Assembly (NCBI GenBank): GCA_005281725.1
Contig: SSBO01000015.1
Location: forward strand, 62,001-126,000
Direction of reading: 5' to 3'
Length of the DNA: 64,000 nucleotides
DNA from: Wuchereria bancrofti
Taxonomy: Eukaryota > Nematoda > Chromadorea > Rhabditida > Onchocercidae
Part shown: piece by piece, positions 11,092 to 23,300 of the stretch
Layout of the letters: each line of letters opens with the position of its first letter
Numbering within the stretch: the stretch's first letter is position 1
The notes under the pieces: model-generated
Seen by the model: only the letters and a program-made list of their open reading frames with translations
The model's database searches: none
Told to the model about the DNA's origin: nothing
Made by a program: the position numbers and the translations under genes

Positions 11092-14000
11092 TTAATCAAA
11101 TATTTTTCTTTCGAAATAGAGATCAACTGCTGAATATTTTGCAAATGTTTTCAATCATTTTTTCGAATTTTTATAAGCAAAAAAAATGATTATTATATTT
11201 CAAAGATTAATTCAATTTTTTAGTTAATCAAATATTTGTTCTTTTTTTATATTTAGATTTAAAAATTCAATGATGGATGAGATTAAAATTGCAATTACTT
11301 TTTTAAAAATTCAAAAATCCAAATGTGTTCTAAAATTCCAAAAAATTCAAATATGATTTTTAGCTAATTTATAAATATGTTTACTTAGTGTTACTATTGT
11401 AAAGTGCATATAATGAATTAGACCGGATTAAAAAAATTTTAATTGCAGATAAATTTACCGGAATTATCTAATAACAATCGGTGCCAGAAGGCGTTGTCCA
11501 GATTATTGCTTTTTCATTTTAATTCTAAAAGTAATAAAAACAAAATTTAAGGACATATCCCATTAATTAATGTACATACAACATGTGACATCAAAAGTGT
11601 ATCAAAAGTCTTCTGAATTTCTTAAATTAACATTTTTTAATTTTGAAACAATAATAATTATAGTAATCATCGAATTATTTCTATTCCACCAAAGCACAAA
11701 TAAAACATCAGTAAAGCTTAATGGTAAACCAACAACTATCGATCGGTTATATCGTTTCAATTCCTGTAAGAATAATTAAAAAATAAGTTAGGTTTTTTGA
11801 AAACATTTATTTATACAATTTTGCTTTTATATTTACAATTCTTGCATTTATATAATTTTGCTGTTTACATATTTCAAAATTATCAGTTACTGATTAGTTG
11901 GATTACCAAATAAAGTAATTTCCAGCTTTATTGCATGAGTATTAGTCGGCTTAAAACAAGTTGTAAAATTCGAACTACTATTATTAGCTTAATTTATATT
12001 TGATAATGATTAATCATTCCAGTATAATTGAGTTTATCTTAGAAAATTGTTTGTAATTAATAAAAAATGAAATTTGTCTTTGGTCAAAATTATGAGAGGA
12101 AATGAAAGTAATGCAAAGTATACCTTTGGTTGTTAAAAAGGCCATTAAATAAAGTTTTAGATAATGTATCAAGATCGATAAGAAGCGGATTCGATGATTT
12201 TATTGAATTTGAGGTTTCTGATTGGGTACCTAATAAATTAAATTAAATAATCGTCTTATTTACCTTTTCACTTTCTTCCGCTTTTCTCTCTCTTTTTTCT
12301 CTCCTCCTCTATCTCGTTCTCTTTTTTCTCTCTATCCCACTCTTTTCTCTTTAGATTGTTTATCATTTAATTTAGAATAAACTTCAAATTAACTTCAAAT
12401 TTTGAATGCATCCTTATTCAAAGATTTTCTTACTTATTTTTAAAACATCTAACTGAAAAAAACATCTAATATATTTATTCCTTCTTCCTTCATCTTTTTA
12501 AACTCATATAAATGTAAAAATAATAAAAAATTAAATTCTAGACCTGAACGATGCGGTTTTAAAAGTTGTTGTTGTTGTTGTTGTTTCTGTATTGGTTGAT
12601 ATATTGACTGTTCAGGATTTCTAGCAATAAATGGCGTTGGCGCAGGAACGGAATGATAAGGGATAGTTTGCTGATATTGTACGGCTGATATCTGTAATTA
12701 ACTGTTATCAAATTCAATTTTTTAAATGAAGAAAATTTTTTTTAAATTCATTCAATTGTATTATTGCCAAGTAAACAATAAATCAGTTAAAAACGAGCTT
12801 AATTATTCGAACATCGTATAAAAAATTCTATTTTTTGAAATTTTTAATCTGTTTACAACTTTTTAGCGTTAATTTATAGTAAATATATAGAAAAAAATGG
12901 GTGAAATAAACAAATAAACAAAATTAAAACTAAAGAAATAAACAAAAATGATGAGTTTTTAGGATATTTTAGTATTGGTTAGTGTCAAATAAGACTCTTT
13001 TCTTTCAGTTTGTCAGTTTATCCTGAAATACACAATCCAAGAAAATTATATTTCAAAAAATTAAATTATTTACATCAAATAAGAGTTCAATTATTGCAAT
13101 CCATTAGTTGCTTTGTTATTATTATAAATATTACGTGTAACGGTCATTTCTGATAAAATTTCTTTAAAAAAAATGAAAAATTTTTTCCTTAAAACTTTAT
13201 GTTTGATAGAAACATTATTATTTTATTCAAAATTTGTTAAAACCAAATATAATTAAATATTAAGATTGTATGAGACACTAAATTTATATTTGTGTTAATT
13301 GAAATTTTTGGAGTTAAATTTAAATAAACTTTATGAAACAACTAAAATACCAATGGATGTTCCTGTTGTTGTTGTTGTTGTTGTTGTTGCAATTGAATAG
13401 GTTGATAATTTGGTGATATTGTTACTTTTGCCTGAATAAAAATTTCAAATTTAACTGAAAAAATAATTATGAAAAGTAAGTTATTATTCAAAGCTGAAGT
13501 TTATAATTATTAGTTGTATTGGTTACAAGCAATACAAAGAAAGAGTAATTATTATAAAAGTAGTTAAGATTTAAGAATTATTAAGTATTATCATAATTAA
13601 TGCCTGGATAGGATTAATTTTTGATTTTTTTTTTTAACAATTCACTCTTTTAATCATTAATTGAAGCACTGGAAAAATTAGGTAATCAAATATCAGTTAA
13701 AAAATGATACATGATTATATAGTATATTTTAGGTAATTAATTATTGATTTGTAATATGAACCTGTGATTGGTAATATGAAGCAGTTCGAGCCTGAAATTA
13801 TAAATAAGCTCTAAAACCTAAAATCTGTTTTTTATTTTTCTTCTGTTTTGAAGAAGAAGAAATACTGTACGAATGAAATTTGTTACTCTTTTTTACTTAT
13901 GCTTATTTTGCTTTATTTGAAATTAATTAAATCGATATTTTGTATGACTGACATGTTCAATTTCCCAAAAATGATCGTATTCTTCTACTTCTCGAAGATA

Positions 14001-14733
14001 CGCTTCGTCTTCGGGATCGCGCACCGGATACGGTTGTTGTTGTTGTTGTTGTTGTTGCTGGGCTTGATACTGAGGAGATTGTTGTTGAAGTTGATATTGG
14101 AGAGGTTGCTGTTGAAGTTGGTATTGGAGAGGTTGCTGAGGTTGATATTGGGTAGGTTGCTGAGGTTGATATTGGGTAGGTTGCTGAGGTTGATATTGGG
14201 TGGGTTGCTGAGGTTGATATTGGGTAGGTTGCTGAGGTTGATATTGGGTGGGTTGCTGAGGTTGATATTGGGTAGGTTGCTGAGGTTGATATTGGATAGG
14301 TTGCTGAGGTTGATATTGGGCAGGTTGCTGGGGTTGATATTGGGCAGGTTGCTGAGGTTGATATTGGGTAGGTTGCTGAGGTTGATATTGGGTAGGTTGC
14401 TGATGCTGTTGAGGTCGATATCGGAGAGATTGTTGTTGAACTTTGGGCAGATATTGAGAAGATTGCTGTTCAAATTGATATTGGAGAGACTGTCGCTCAC
14501 GTTGATCATTTTGTTTGTAATATCGCTTTGCCGGGGTTACCAGAATATTCTGCGCCGCGGGTTGCGCATGCGCATTTGGACTATTCTAGAAAAAAGATAA
14601 CAGAATTGGCATATAGCTAGTTTATTTGTTATAAATTAGCTAGTAATAGTAAGAGTTTAAATCAATTTTGTCAAAACTGACTAAGAAAAACGATTGCTCA
14701 TATTGTTGTTGTTGTTGTTGTTGTCGTTGCTGT

Positions 14734-14791
<58 letters not shown>

Positions 14792-17700
14792 GTTGTCGTT
14801 GTTGTTGCTGTTGTTGTTGTTGTTGCAGCTGCTGCTGGTGCTGTTGTTGCTATAGTTTTAAACTATCAGAAGTGCATTAATGAATGATAATTGATTATAT
14901 TTCACTAGATTTGAAGAAAAAAATATGATATAACTCTTATTTATTATAATTTATTCGTCTAGAATTAGATATGGTGACAGTGGTGACACTATTAGATTCA
15001 TCTATTGTCTAAAATGAAGTATACCTTTTCGAGGAATTTTTCAGAAATTGAACTCTTCGATGTTAATTTTTGAGATAATTTGGGATATTCCATTTCAGTC
15101 TCATATTGTTGTAACTCAAATTCATCTCTTTTCTTTGGTAAGGAATTTGCATGTGGTATTGATTTCGACTTTATGACAGATGATGTCACAATTTTGTTGT
15201 GCTCAATTTGGCCATCACGAAGGATGACACGAAGATTAGGCTTAATTGTAGTTCGATCCAAACTTCCATTTTCATATCTCTGCCATGTTGACAACTGAAA
15301 ATCAGTTTCGTTTTCAAATGTTTGCTCCATTGCTCGTACTGGAACCACCTGCATCGGTGATTGGTCTGATCGCGGGAAAATTCTATGCGGTTTTTCTCTG
15401 TATGCTTCAGATACTGCAATCAAAATAATTTGCATCATCCATAATTTATTCAAAGGTAAATAATATTTTCATATGATCGTACTGTTTATATATTAATCTT
15501 TCATTTTTCTCTTCTACTTCTCATAAAAATTATTTTTTAACATTTTTGAATTGTTTAATAATTTAATTGCTTCTTAACTTATAGAAATAATAGAGTAAGA
15601 TAAATTTTAAAAAAAAAAAGAAATGTACCGAAATTGAAATTTTTCTTTGGAAATCTATCATTTTCACCAGAAATTAAAACTTGCAATCGAGTGAGTGTTG
15701 ATGATTTTACACTTGGATCCAATTCTATTGTTTCTAAAACAGTGAACATTTTAAAAGAGATAAAATTTGACACATAGAAATAAGTAATTGAATTATAGGT
15801 GAAATATTTAATTAGTGGAAATATTGCAAACAAAAAATAAGTGATTGAAATATATATTATAATAGAAAATAATTGAAATTGATGTAAACATACTAAAAGG
15901 TAAGAAAAAATTACAAAGTTATTTAGCAATATAATATACCTGTGGTAGTGATTATCGTTGTAACATCAGTAGACGAAGGTAATTCTGATTCTGATGAGGT
16001 TATCTTCAAAATAAATGAATCACTAATATTTAACTATTATTTATTAGCAAAATTTACAAGAAAAAAAAAAAGAGTTTAAAAAAAGTTTAAACATGTTACC
16101 CTACGATAATTAATAGTTTCAGCTGATAATAATTTTGCATTGTTTTTATTTTGAGGTGTATGTTTGCGCAAGAAATTAGCCACAATCATATTTTCTTCAT
16201 GATTATTTGTTTGTTTCTCATCCTGAAATTATATATTTTTGGTGCAAAATTTGAAATGAAAAGTAAGAATTATGCTGGCTGCGCATTTTGCATCAAATGT
16301 AACATGCAATTTGCGCCGATATATTACTTTAACATGCATTATTATAGTGTTTGCAATGTGAGAAATAGTTGCTAAATGTAAACAACGTTTGCTTGTGATT
16401 CATTATCATATGAGATTAACAGTGTGATAAAAATGATAAGCATAACTGCTTCTGTTACACATGTGTTATCATCCATAAGTGTATTAATCACAAGAGTGAT
16501 AATGTATTGTTATCAGATTAATGTATCCATTATTATTATTACATGATAAGAATAATAATCATTAATCAGTGTTAATGTTAATGAAAATGAAAGGTACAAT
16601 TACTTTTATATTCATACGTTATCACTCGTAAATTTATAGTACTAAGTTAACATATACGAAGTATGCATAGTAGTAACTGATAACACTTATCACTGCTATA
16701 TTTGTTAATTAGTGAAAAATAAGTGCTAGCAATGTTAGCTATTTTTTAATATTTATACGTATATGCGTAACTCTAATATTTATTGAAATGAAAAATTAAA
16801 ACATACGGGGTAAAAATCATAATCATCATAAATAATTGGACCATCAGCAGCACGTATACGTGTTCCTCGTGTATCACGTGAACTTCCATCGTTTCGATCC
16901 AATCGATTTTCTTCATAAATCTATAAATATGAAACATGCATTCCTATAAATTTCCATATTTAAAAAAAAAAAACTTTTACTTGATTTGTTTCAGTTTGTT
17001 TTGTATTTCTGTTTTCTTTCGTTGTATTCTTCTTGATTAGACTGCCATCCGGTGCAAACATTCCTTCATAGATGGATTCATGTTGTGGCGGTAATTCCGG
17101 TATTGTATTGATACCTTTTACAATTAAAATTTATATTTTCATATTCAAAAAAAAAAAAACTTTCAAATCTTCAATTCTGAAAAAAATTTACAAGTTTCAC
17201 AATTTGACAGTATGCTTTTTTTTGCTCCTATAATTACAAAAAAAAAAAAAAAATTGGTAGTAAAATAATTTTTTTAATGATTAGCTTTTTCTTGTCGGTG
17301 TTGTTTAAATTTCTGCATGATATGAACTGCATATAAATTACTGAATTTAAACTTATTTATTAGCTCTTTTTTTCAAATCTATTCAAAGTTATCGAATTTA
17401 AACTTATTTATTAGCTTTTTTTTAAAATTTATTCGAAGTTTTATTATTTCAAAAGCATAACAAACTAACCATAAGTATCAATATTTGGTGGTGGTGGCAG
17501 TGTAAGCAATGGTAAGGTAAATAACCTTAACAGTGGTGCAATTGTGGTACGATTTGGTGCAATTAATGATTCGGTTGTAATTTCTTCCGTATCTAAATTT
17601 AAAAAGAAAAAGCATTGCTAATTATGTACAAATCTAATAATATTAAAAAATTAATTGGTTAAGGCTCAAATTTGTTCATTACAGAAAGAAAGTAACCAAT

Positions 17701-19071
17701 TAAATTAGGCCTATATCGCATTTTTTTTTTAGTTTGGTTTACTTTTCTGAAAAAATGCAACTTTAATTGTTAGTATTTCACAAAAAAACTCTTTTTCGAG
17801 TGAAATTTTATTTAATTACTTACTCAAAGTATATTTTGAATAATTTAAAAAATTCAGCACTATTTGAAATAACTTTAACTTAATGCTAACGTTATTTTCT
17901 TAGATTATTTATCGTAAAATTATCATTTCGTTATTTTTCGTCATATTTAATTTAAAATGCCAATGATTCGTATTAAATTCTAAACTGATTTCATTTCTAG
18001 TTGCGGCTATCAAACTGGCTGAAGAATTTAGTTTGCTGAGTATTTCCTTTTTTTTCGAAAAAAAAAGTACTTAATTACCGAGGCTTAATCTTTCCTGATT
18101 CATTTTCTTAAGCCTTAAAGCAACAATTTAGCTGTTTTATTCAGTTTTTGCTAAAAATTTAATATACTAATTTATTTGAATTAAAATTATTTTTTCTTCA
18201 ATTTCTTTTTTGTTTTATTTATAGAGGAAAAAAACTTTATTATGATAAAAGTGTAAGAGATTTACCGGTGGAACTTTGTTATCATAAAAATATAAGAGAT
18301 TTACCGGTGGAACTTTGTTATCATAAAAATATAAGAGATTTACCGGTGGAACTTTGTTATCATAAAAATATAAGAGATTTACCGGTGGAACTTTGTTATC
18401 ATAAAAATATAAGAGATTTACCGGTGGAACTTTGTTATCATAAAAATATAAGAGATTTACCGGTGGAACTTTGTTATCATAAAAATATAAGAGATTTACC
18501 GGTGGAACTTTGTTATCATAAAAATATAAGAGATTTACCGGTGGAACTTTGTTATCATAAAAATATAAGAGATTTACCGGTGGAATGATTGGGCAACGGT
18601 GGTAAGCCAAAAAGTTTCGTTCTTTTGGGAATTGTAACAAATGGCAATTTGGGTAAAAAATGCGACGTATGCTGTGGATGAAATATTTTAGCTATCGCAG
18701 TGATATCTCGTAATCCGAGCAACTGTAAAATGAGAAATAAATAAATAAATAAATTTGTTGTTTATTTTTCATTCGTTTTTTCTCTTCTTCCATTGTTAAG
18801 AATTTAAATCTTTACAAACTTTTTCAAAAAAAAAAAACTCGTTAGGTTATCATTGAAAAATTAACCTTATCTTGCTATTATAATAGATTAAACGTTTAAA
18901 TTATTAGTTTATATGTTTTAAAATAAAAAAATTATTTTGATAAATTATATAATAAAGTTTAAAGAAAGAATTAAAGAATCAGAATGAATGAACTCTTACT
19001 TTTTGTGAATTGCTTAGAATACATATTGTTGCGAATAGTAATGCAAATAAGTATAATGAATAAGGATTCAT
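11092..19071 (-). CDS. Secreted Gln/Pro-rich repeat protein
   Basis: Seventeen exons join in phase: 19000-19071, 18578-18722, 17470-17592, 16981-17114, 16807-16920, 16100-16222, 15940-16003, 15629-15733, 15025-15413, 14682-14849, 13953-14585, 13762-13791, 13351-13431, 12544-12691, 12124-12229, 11459-11508, 11092-11126, giving about 839 aa. Residues 1-22 form a signal peptide (MNPYSLYLFALLFATICILS). The N-terminal half is polar with Thr/Pro- and Asp/Tyr-rich parts (for example YDDYDFYP). About residues 424-470 are a Gln tract broken by single Arg. About 543-631 are 8-residue repeats PQQPTQYQ, followed by more Gln runs and a C-terminal segment with DNAFWHRLLLD. No known domain is recognised; an extracellular structural role (cuticle, eggshell or larval sheath) is a guess. 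A likely trans-splice acceptor lies 3 bases before the ATG. The last two exons are the least certain: exon 16 can also read on to a stop at 11439. Confidence 0.72.
14130..14400 (-). repeat. 24-base coding tandem repeat (PQQPTQYQ)
   Basis: About eleven near-identical 24-base units lie inside exon 11 of the glutamine-rich gene, each coding PQQPTQYQ. The Thr codon varies to Ala or Ile in a few units and Pro codons vary silently (CCT/CCC). Degenerate units flank both ends. Because 24 is a multiple of three, other frames also stay open, which produces false open frames on both strands. Confidence 0.92.
14697..14849 (-). repeat. CAA/CAG tract with interspersed CGA
   Basis: On the minus strand this is a long run of CAA with a few CAG and regularly placed CGA codons, coding poly-Gln broken by single Arg within exon 10. 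The plus strand reads as poly-Cys, which is a shadow. Shorter CAA/CAG runs recur in exons 11, 13 and 14. Confidence 0.9.
18241..18597. repeat. 39-base minisatellite containing a splice donor
   Basis: Nine copies of a 39-base unit, the first diverged, abut exon 2 of the glutamine-rich gene. On the minus strand each unit contains CCACCG|GTAAATCTC, the same sequence as the exon 2 donor. The copy nearest the exon (junction at 18577/18578) is the only donor that keeps the reading frame. Extending into the array reaches TGA within one unit. The array is otherwise intronic. Confidence 0.93.
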
Positions 19072-19074
19072 TAC

Positions 19075-19076
19075 CT
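19075..19076 (-). other. Putative trans-splice acceptor, Gln-rich gene
   Basis: On the minus strand a run of T followed by AAG ends three bases before the ATG at 19071. This supports the chosen start and suggests spliced-leader addition. Confidence 0.5.
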
Positions 19077-19693
19077 TAAAAAAAATGAAAGAAAGAACTA
19101 AGAGAAAATTTTTAAAAATGTATTTAAATTTACAAAATAAATAGTATAAATGAATAAATGTAAATAAGTAAAAAAATTTTAATCAAATGAAATGGGCGCA
19201 AATATATTTAATTATTAGAAAGAACAAAATTATTTCGTATCATTATTATTAATATTACTACAATTATTTTCGCAATTTATATTACAGTTAACAGGATATT
19301 ATTCATATTATTAGAATATTTATTCTCAAAGTTTTAATTTTTTAGACTTTCTAAAATATTTAACTTTTTTAATTTGCAAAGTTAAAAAAAAACAGAAGCA
19401 TCTATAAACAATTGAAATAAAAATTTTTGCTTAAACAGAGTGATAAATGTTAAAAGAATTAAGCCTATTGTCTTTTGATAATAATTTAATTGTTTGAAGG
19501 TAATAAATATCAATGGAATAATGAGTCTAACAATGGAATTGAGAAAATAAATGAATTAATTATAGCGGATAATTAAAGCAATAAAGAAGAAACTGGACTT
19601 ATCAATGTCCTTTTACAATATTTTTATATCACTTGATTAATGATAATATGGACAACATCATTTTGATTCATCTCCGAAACAGAACCTGTTTCT

Positions 19694-19733
19694 CTTGAGA
19701 GAGAAAGAGAGAGAGAGAGAGAGGAAGAGAGGT
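19694..19733. repeat. GA microsatellite
   Basis: GA-dinucleotide run with a few interruptions in the upstream region of the glutamine-rich gene. Confidence 0.9.
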
Positions 19734-20305
19734 GACACAGGAATTTGACAAAGTGGACAGTAGATACGGGAAGTAGAGAGGGGAAGGTGACAAGAAACGG
19801 AAAGGAATGAAAAATTTACATAAGTAATAAATGAATACGTTGAGCTACAAATGAAAACTATCATCGAAAAAGAAGAAAACAAAAAAAAAAAAAAGAATAA
19901 TTTGATCAATAAATAATCAATAAATGATATAATAATGATAATATAATAATAGTGTAACAATGAGAATGATGAAATATGATTAAATAAATAAGCATTAATT
20001 AGCATGAATTAATTATGGGTAGAATTTAGAATGACAGAATGAATAATAAATAATTAAAAATAACCTAAATTCAATAATTAAAAAGTTCCGTGATTATTTG
20101 AATAAATAAAATAATTAATTAAGTAAACAGTTGATATAAGTTTAAACAATAGGAAAGGATAAAGTGACAACAACAATTGGTGACAAACAGTCGAAAATCC
20201 TTCCTTCTTTTCATTTTCACGATCATTTAATGACATTTTATAGCTGATTTGATAAAAAGAAAACAGCTTCTCTAATAAATGAATGGTTGTGGGTGTGACC
20301 ATATC

Positions 20306-20390
20306 TGACGTACACGTATCTATGTGTACACGTAATGTATAAATATACGTGAAAATGCATAATTTAAGTGTATACGTGTTATGTACGTTT
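20306..20390. promoter_or_regulatory. ACGT-core cluster upstream of Gln-rich gene
   Basis: Six ACGT cores fall within 85 bases, several as TACACGT or ATACGTG, about 1.2 kb upstream of the glutamine-rich gene start. The motif style resembles the cluster just before DSCC1. A regulatory role is inferred only from density and location. Confidence 0.35.
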
Positions 20391-23300
20391 TCCCGTAAAT
20401 TTAGGTGAAATCAGTCGGAGAATCGTAGTTAAATAAATTGAAATAAAAATGAAATTGGCTAATTTTTTCTTTTCTTTTCTTAATTTCTAACATATTTTAT
20501 CTTCAATAACTATAGTTGTCGGTTTTTTCCGTTTTTTCTTTAAATTTTTTAATGGCCAAAAAATTGGAGTTTAATTGATGGTAAAAAAATGGAAAGCTAA
20601 TTGATGAAGATAATTGTTAAAAAAAACTCTTCGTTAAGTAATTTAAAAATTTTTTTTATCATTATTTATTTTTTTTTTTTAGAAAAAAAAGAAAAACTAG
20701 AATTTGCATCTCATCAATACTATCAATTTGTTTCAACAAACTGTTTTAATTGTTGTTTCAGCAAGTAGAAACAAAACTTTTTTAATCAAAAAAAAAGAGT
20801 TGAATGAATTGTCAGACTTTTTTGGTAGTTAGAATATTAAATCGTTTAAAATTGATTATACTTTCATCTAACAAATTTTTTAAAAAAAAATTTTTTTTTT
20901 TACATATGAAAGATTTATAGAAAAAAAGTTCAAAAAAAATTAATTTTGGCAAAAAATCTGAGGAAAAATATGTATGTATTTAGAAGATAACACAACAATT
21001 TTTATCACAACTGATAAGATAGTTAATGATAATTAGCATATATTGTTGCATTAAGTTAAAATAAAAATTTTGATGAGTTAAAAAGTAGAAATCAATCAAT
21101 TGAAAATAAAATTGTTCACTTATCGTATGGTATGCAAATTAGACCAATTTTATAATTAAATTAATATATTTAATCTTATTCATAGATAATATTTTTCTGG
21201 TTTAGAGAATAGTTCCAAAGAAAATTTCAATTAATTTCTTAAAATTGTTTTTGATTGCAATTTTTGATGACAAATAATTAATTTATAAGAAAATATACTT
21301 AAAAGTTCTATCAAAAGCAGTGAGAAAGAAATGTTAAAAAAAATTTTTTTTTCTTTAATGTAGTAGAAATTTGTAAGCTATCAAATAACTAACAAATTTC
21401 ATCGTTAAACTGTTAATTTGTTAAAGTAATTAATTAATTAACTAATTGTGGCTAAGGCTACAAAATAATTAGATTAATTGATTAGTTCATATTTATATTA
21501 GACATAATAAGATAGCTTGAATATTTATAATTCTACTAAATAGATATTTCCAGAAATAGATTATAATATTAGTTTATTGAAATATTTTCATTCAATCCAA
21601 TCCTTATTAAAATTATTTCACTAATTAAATATGTATTACGTAAAAATTTGAAATGAATTTAATGGAAAGTTTAATTAGTTGTACATGAAAAATGAAAGAA
21701 GAATCCAAATACAATCGTTTTTATTTTAAAACAAACTTTGAATTATTGCAACAAAAAAGTTCGAATAAAAATGTTTCCTTCCTGAAAATTTGATAAAAAT
21801 TGGAACGAAAAGAAATTAAATGGCATGACCTAATTTTTTTTACAAAAAAAACGAATTTTTTAACAAAAAAAAAGTAAATAAGGATAAAAATATGTAATCA
21901 AATAAAAGATCTTTTCAATAAAGAAAATCAAAATTGTTGTATATTTTAATGAAAATAATTTTTTTTTCCTTTTTGAATTTTCTTTTTTAATTTTGAATTT
22001 TGTTTTTTTTCGTAACATTTTTTGATCTTGCAGCAAAAAGTTCATTTTTTCGTTTTTTTTTCCTAACTTCTTAGTTTTATTAGTATATCAGATAATAATA
22101 ATAATTCTTAATTATAAGTAATATCACCAATAACTTTTTCGTTTTATCTACAAATTTATTTTAATAAAATTTAAAAAATTTTAATATCAGAAGAAACAAG
22201 AAATTTTTGCCGCATTCTATTCGAAAAAATTTCTGTTACACAAAAGTAATGTGTAAATGAATTGCGTAATGAAATAATGCGATAGCTTTCAAATGATTCA
22301 AAAATTATGAATAATTTAATAAGTAATTTAACTTAATGAGGAAAAAGAATGGCTTCGGATTAATTACAAGATATAATTGATACTTTAACTTTTTATCTTT
22401 TAATTTAACAATCCCAATTTTTTAATCTTTCTTAATTTTTAATAATTCCAAAAAACAAAAATTGAAAATTTTAAAGCATTCAATTTTAATTATAACATAT
22501 AAAAAAAAAAGAAAAACAATAAAAGAATTTTCGTTCTATTCAAAGAAATGTTTTAAAACTTAAATTTTAAAATCATTTAAAATTAGTAAAAACAATTAAT
22601 AGAAATAAAAATCCGTTTTCAATGGCCTACAAATTGATTATATGGTGTGACCAATGGTCTGTGAAATCAGTGACGTATTGTTGAATCGATAGATAAACCA
22701 GTTGTTTTAGTTTGACTATTATTTCAAATTTTATTCATCTTTTCTTCCTTCCTTTCTTTTTAATTCTCCTTATCATTTCTCTTCAGATAAGTGAGACATC
22801 TCTGTTTACTGATAATTAGATGTTATCAGTTGAAAGATATCAATGCATCTAATCAAAGTAATATATCGACTTTTCATTTTAATGATAATTATTATCACAT
22901 ATGTGCGCTTTATGAATTATGCATATTGTGCATTTTTAATTATTTCTATAACAGTAATTGTTTACTTATAATAGACCATATTATTCCTTATCATATATGT
23001 GATATTTTGATAAAAATCTTTTCATTTTAAACTTTTGAACTGATTAATTTACCTGTTAAATTGCAAGTATGTTTTGATTCAAAAAAAGAAAGAAAATAGT
23101 GATAAAAACAAAGGAAGAAAGCGAAAAAAAAAATTTTCTTTGTGTTGTAAATTCTTCCAAGGATTCAATTCTATGGGCATTTTGATAAAAAAAAAGAAGA
23201 AAACAAACAAACAAACGACAAAAACAAAAGAAAAAAAGGAACAAAATTCGATTGATAACTAATTTAGGTATTAAATCCTATGGCATTTTAATAAAAAAAA

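Noticed and set aside
13848..14600. 250-residue plus-strand open frame with LLRLILGR repeats, and minus-strand NLPNINLS frame
   Set aside because: Both are other frames of the 24-base coding repeat, whose real frame (PQQPTQYQ) continues in phase across exons on both sides.
14668..14880. Plus-strand poly-cysteine open frame
   Set aside because: Antisense of the CAA/CAG (Gln) tract in exon 10; no start, splice or family support.
18215..18640. Open frames through the 39-base array on both strands (VPPVNLLYFYDNK and VELCYHKNIRDLP repeats)
   Set aside because: A 39-base period keeps any stop-free frame open. The exon 2 frame closes in the first unit, so the array is intronic in the gene model.
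19658..20302. Two minus-strand open frames upstream of the Gln-rich gene
   Set aside because: Low-complexity Ser/Phe/Ile-rich translations over GA and A/T runs; the gene has a better start with its own acceptor at 19075.
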